Below are positions 58,021 through 60,000 of a stretch of 60,000 nucleotides of DNA, piece by piece; position 1 is the stretch's first letter, and every line of letters begins with the position of its first letter. The position numbers were made by a program, and so were the translations under genes. The notes under the pieces were generated by a model. The model did no database searches and was not told the DNA's origin. It saw only the letters and a list, made by a program, of their open reading frames with translations. The DNA comes from Owenia fusiformis (lineage: Eukaryota > Annelida > Polychaeta > Sabellida > Oweniidae): contig CAIIXF020000009.1 of NCBI GenBank assembly GCA_903813345.2, positions 17,945,759 through 18,005,758 of the forward strand, in the 5' to 3' direction.

Positions 58021-59745
58021 CAATCGGAATTAGTGTTACATAGTGGGCATATAATAAATCTAAATGTTGACTGAGAAAAAATCTATATTTTGCCACCAGA
58101 AAGGATAATGCCAATGTATAAATATTCCATTAGTCATATGAAATATCCTGATTATCTTGTATTGTATTGACTGTATATTCTTTTTATATAAAGAAATTTC
58201 AATTAGAACAAAACACTACAAAAATATTATAACTCATAAAAGCAAGGGTAGAAATACAATTTATCAGGAGATTAATTAGTAAATATGATTCTATGTGCAT
58301 CTGTTATATTAGACTATTACTTTTACCTAACACCACATTATGAAAGTGTCTGTGTATTATACCTATTTTTGTTAAAAGTAGTAACACCTACCTTTAGGTA
58401 AGAGTCCCATTGTAAGTTTTAACTTATCAAATTAATCTGGCAATTGTTTAGTATATATTCAGATTAGAATAATAATCACTTTTGAGTATTATTTTTCCAG
58501 CATTTCCTTATATAAAAACTCTTGATTAAACAACTTTTTTTCTCACAAGATTTTCAGACGAAATCTGTTTCCTATTTATATATTTTTTTAACAATTTAAC
58601 ATTCTTAATGTCAGAATGAATTTCTTGTTTTCCTAGGAAGAAAAAAGTTCCTTTGTTTTGTTCAGACAAACAAATTTTGTTTTATTGATCATTATACAAC
58701 CTTAGGTCAACAGAGTAACCCTGTGGCTTTTTTGTAGCCAGATCATATGCTACAAATATTTTATTTCAAACTTGTTGCACTTGCTGAAGTATCAAAATAT
58801 TCCTTTGCTAAATTGGTATTAATCCTGCATGTTTAATCTCCATCGATTTAAACTAAATAAATATCCCAGTTGTTATAGAAGAATCGATATTGTACAGACA
58901 ATAATTAGTTCCTTTGTGAGGCAATTACTCCATTATAATCCATATTCAATGAAATCAACTTTTTTATGATTGATTAATATCCAAGTCGAGTATGATTCTC
59001 ATATATTTCTCTTATTATGCTCAGGTGAAGTATGTGTGTGTTCTAATGTGTCGGGTTAAAGGTGCAACTATATACTGTAGAATGTCAGGGGGTGGGGATG
59101 AATCACTCAGACTACTAGCCTAGATTTAACTCCACCAGCCAACCAAGATAAGGCACTATGGTATCTCCATGGTATTTACCAACTAGATTAGCAACTAATA
59201 ATTAGCCAACATAAACAATAGATTAATGATCTACCTAAATGAATCAAAACTGATCCGCAGAATTATTACATATATGGCTTCTTGAAATCTGAAATCTTCA
59301 CCTAGGAATGCTTACCCTATACTAGAGCTTTACTTTCTCTTCACCTCTTAAATTACTGAAACATTTTCTCTAACTTTGATTCTAGCCTATGTCTCATCAT
59401 AAAGTTCAAAGACATTTCATAAGTTACTAACATTCATTTCACATTAAACACCCCATAACATAAAATATACTTTGAATCATTAAGATCCCATAGTAAAACT
59501 GTAAAATTATCTGAAGTCAGAGGGCCTCAGAAATTCTAGTATAAAATTCTTCTGTTCAAATAATTCTACAAATCCAAAGTACACATCAGGTAGATATCGT
59601 CTAAAAAATAAAATCAATATGATTTGACCACATTTATGTAATATGTCCTGTCTGACAAGGGTGGGATTGGGGTATTTAATAACACAATGCAAACATTCAA
59701 TTTTAATTTGTACAATGAATAGTTAAGGATTTAAGCCCTGGATTC
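58021..59745. other. Upstream flank, no gene seen
   Basis: AT-rich sequence with no exon, repeat or recognisable motif beyond simple A/T tracts. Confidence 0.45.
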
Positions 59746-59855
59746 AGTGTAATGACCATTCCCTTAAAGGTGTTACTTTCCAAAATTTGCATGAGATACA
59801 GAGCATCGAGTGTCAATTTTAGGAAACAACGCCTGAAAGGAATGGTCATTACACT
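59746..59855. repeat. 110-bp inverted repeat with AGTGTAATGACCATTCC ends
   Basis: Arms of about 35 bp (59746-59781 and 59822-59855) are inverted copies with a few mismatches around a ~40-bp centre. Probably a short MITE. No clear target-site duplication. Confidence 0.7.
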
Positions 59856-60000
59856 ATGCATTGAGTCTTGACACATTACAAAATATTTTTAACAAAATCA
59901 TGAAATCACTAAAAGAACATATTTTTATTGAAACCTTTTTTAAGGGTCAGGCTGGCAAAGTATCAACCCAAGTTATTCATCCCCCATTCTCCCTAAAATT

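Noticed and set aside
1-60000. tRNA and rRNA genes
   Set aside because: No cloverleaf-like A/B box pairs or rRNA-like conserved blocks were noticed by eye; a covariance-model scan would be decisive.

Overview
The window looks like nuclear DNA of an animal, most probably a mollusc or another lophotrochozoan. It is AT-rich, has short exons with GT/AG splice sites in large introns, and carries abundant short inverted-repeat elements, a non-LTR retrotransposon and a satellite-cored element of the type known from bivalves. Species cannot be fixed from the sequence.

Region 1 (1-12.6 kb, minus strand) is the 5' part of an ADAMTS metalloprotease gene. Sixteen consecutive, phase-compatible exons encode a signal peptide, a propeptide with a furin site, a reprolysin catalytic domain with an intact zinc motif, a disintegrin-like region, a central thrombospondin type 1 repeat and the cysteine-rich domain. 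The gene runs off the left edge before its spacer is complete. Its introns hold a foldback element with a 6-bp target-site duplication, a 1102-bp near-perfect tandem duplication that copied part of exon 5, and a pogo-like MITE.

Region 2 (12.6-23.7 kb) is mostly intergenic. It has one plus-strand exon encoding a 394-residue protein I do not recognise (14755-15939). Repeats follow: G-runs, a pogo-like MITE, a nested palindrome, and a 1.8-kb element whose core is about 12 monomers of a ~140-bp satellite full of AGGTCA nuclear-receptor half-sites.

Region 3 (23.7-57 kb, minus strand) holds a gene I assembled from six coding exons. It encodes a 259-residue type I membrane protein: signal peptide, one EGF domain with EGFR-ligand spacing, a transmembrane helix, and a cytoplasmic tail ending in a class I PDZ-type motif. 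It resembles a Spitz/TGF-alpha/neuregulin-like EGFR ligand. Its ~24-kb first intron contains a non-LTR retrotransposon with an open 1254-codon endonuclease/reverse transcriptase frame. A CpG-containing stretch near 57.8-58.0 kb with CRE and E-box motifs may be the promoter. The last 2 kb hold only a short foldback repeat.

No bacterial-style operons, CRISPR arrays or recognisable tRNA or rRNA genes were seen. The most interesting points are the EGFR-ligand gene with its Spitz-like processing signals, the satellite-cored element with nuclear-receptor sites, and the exon-copying tandem duplication.
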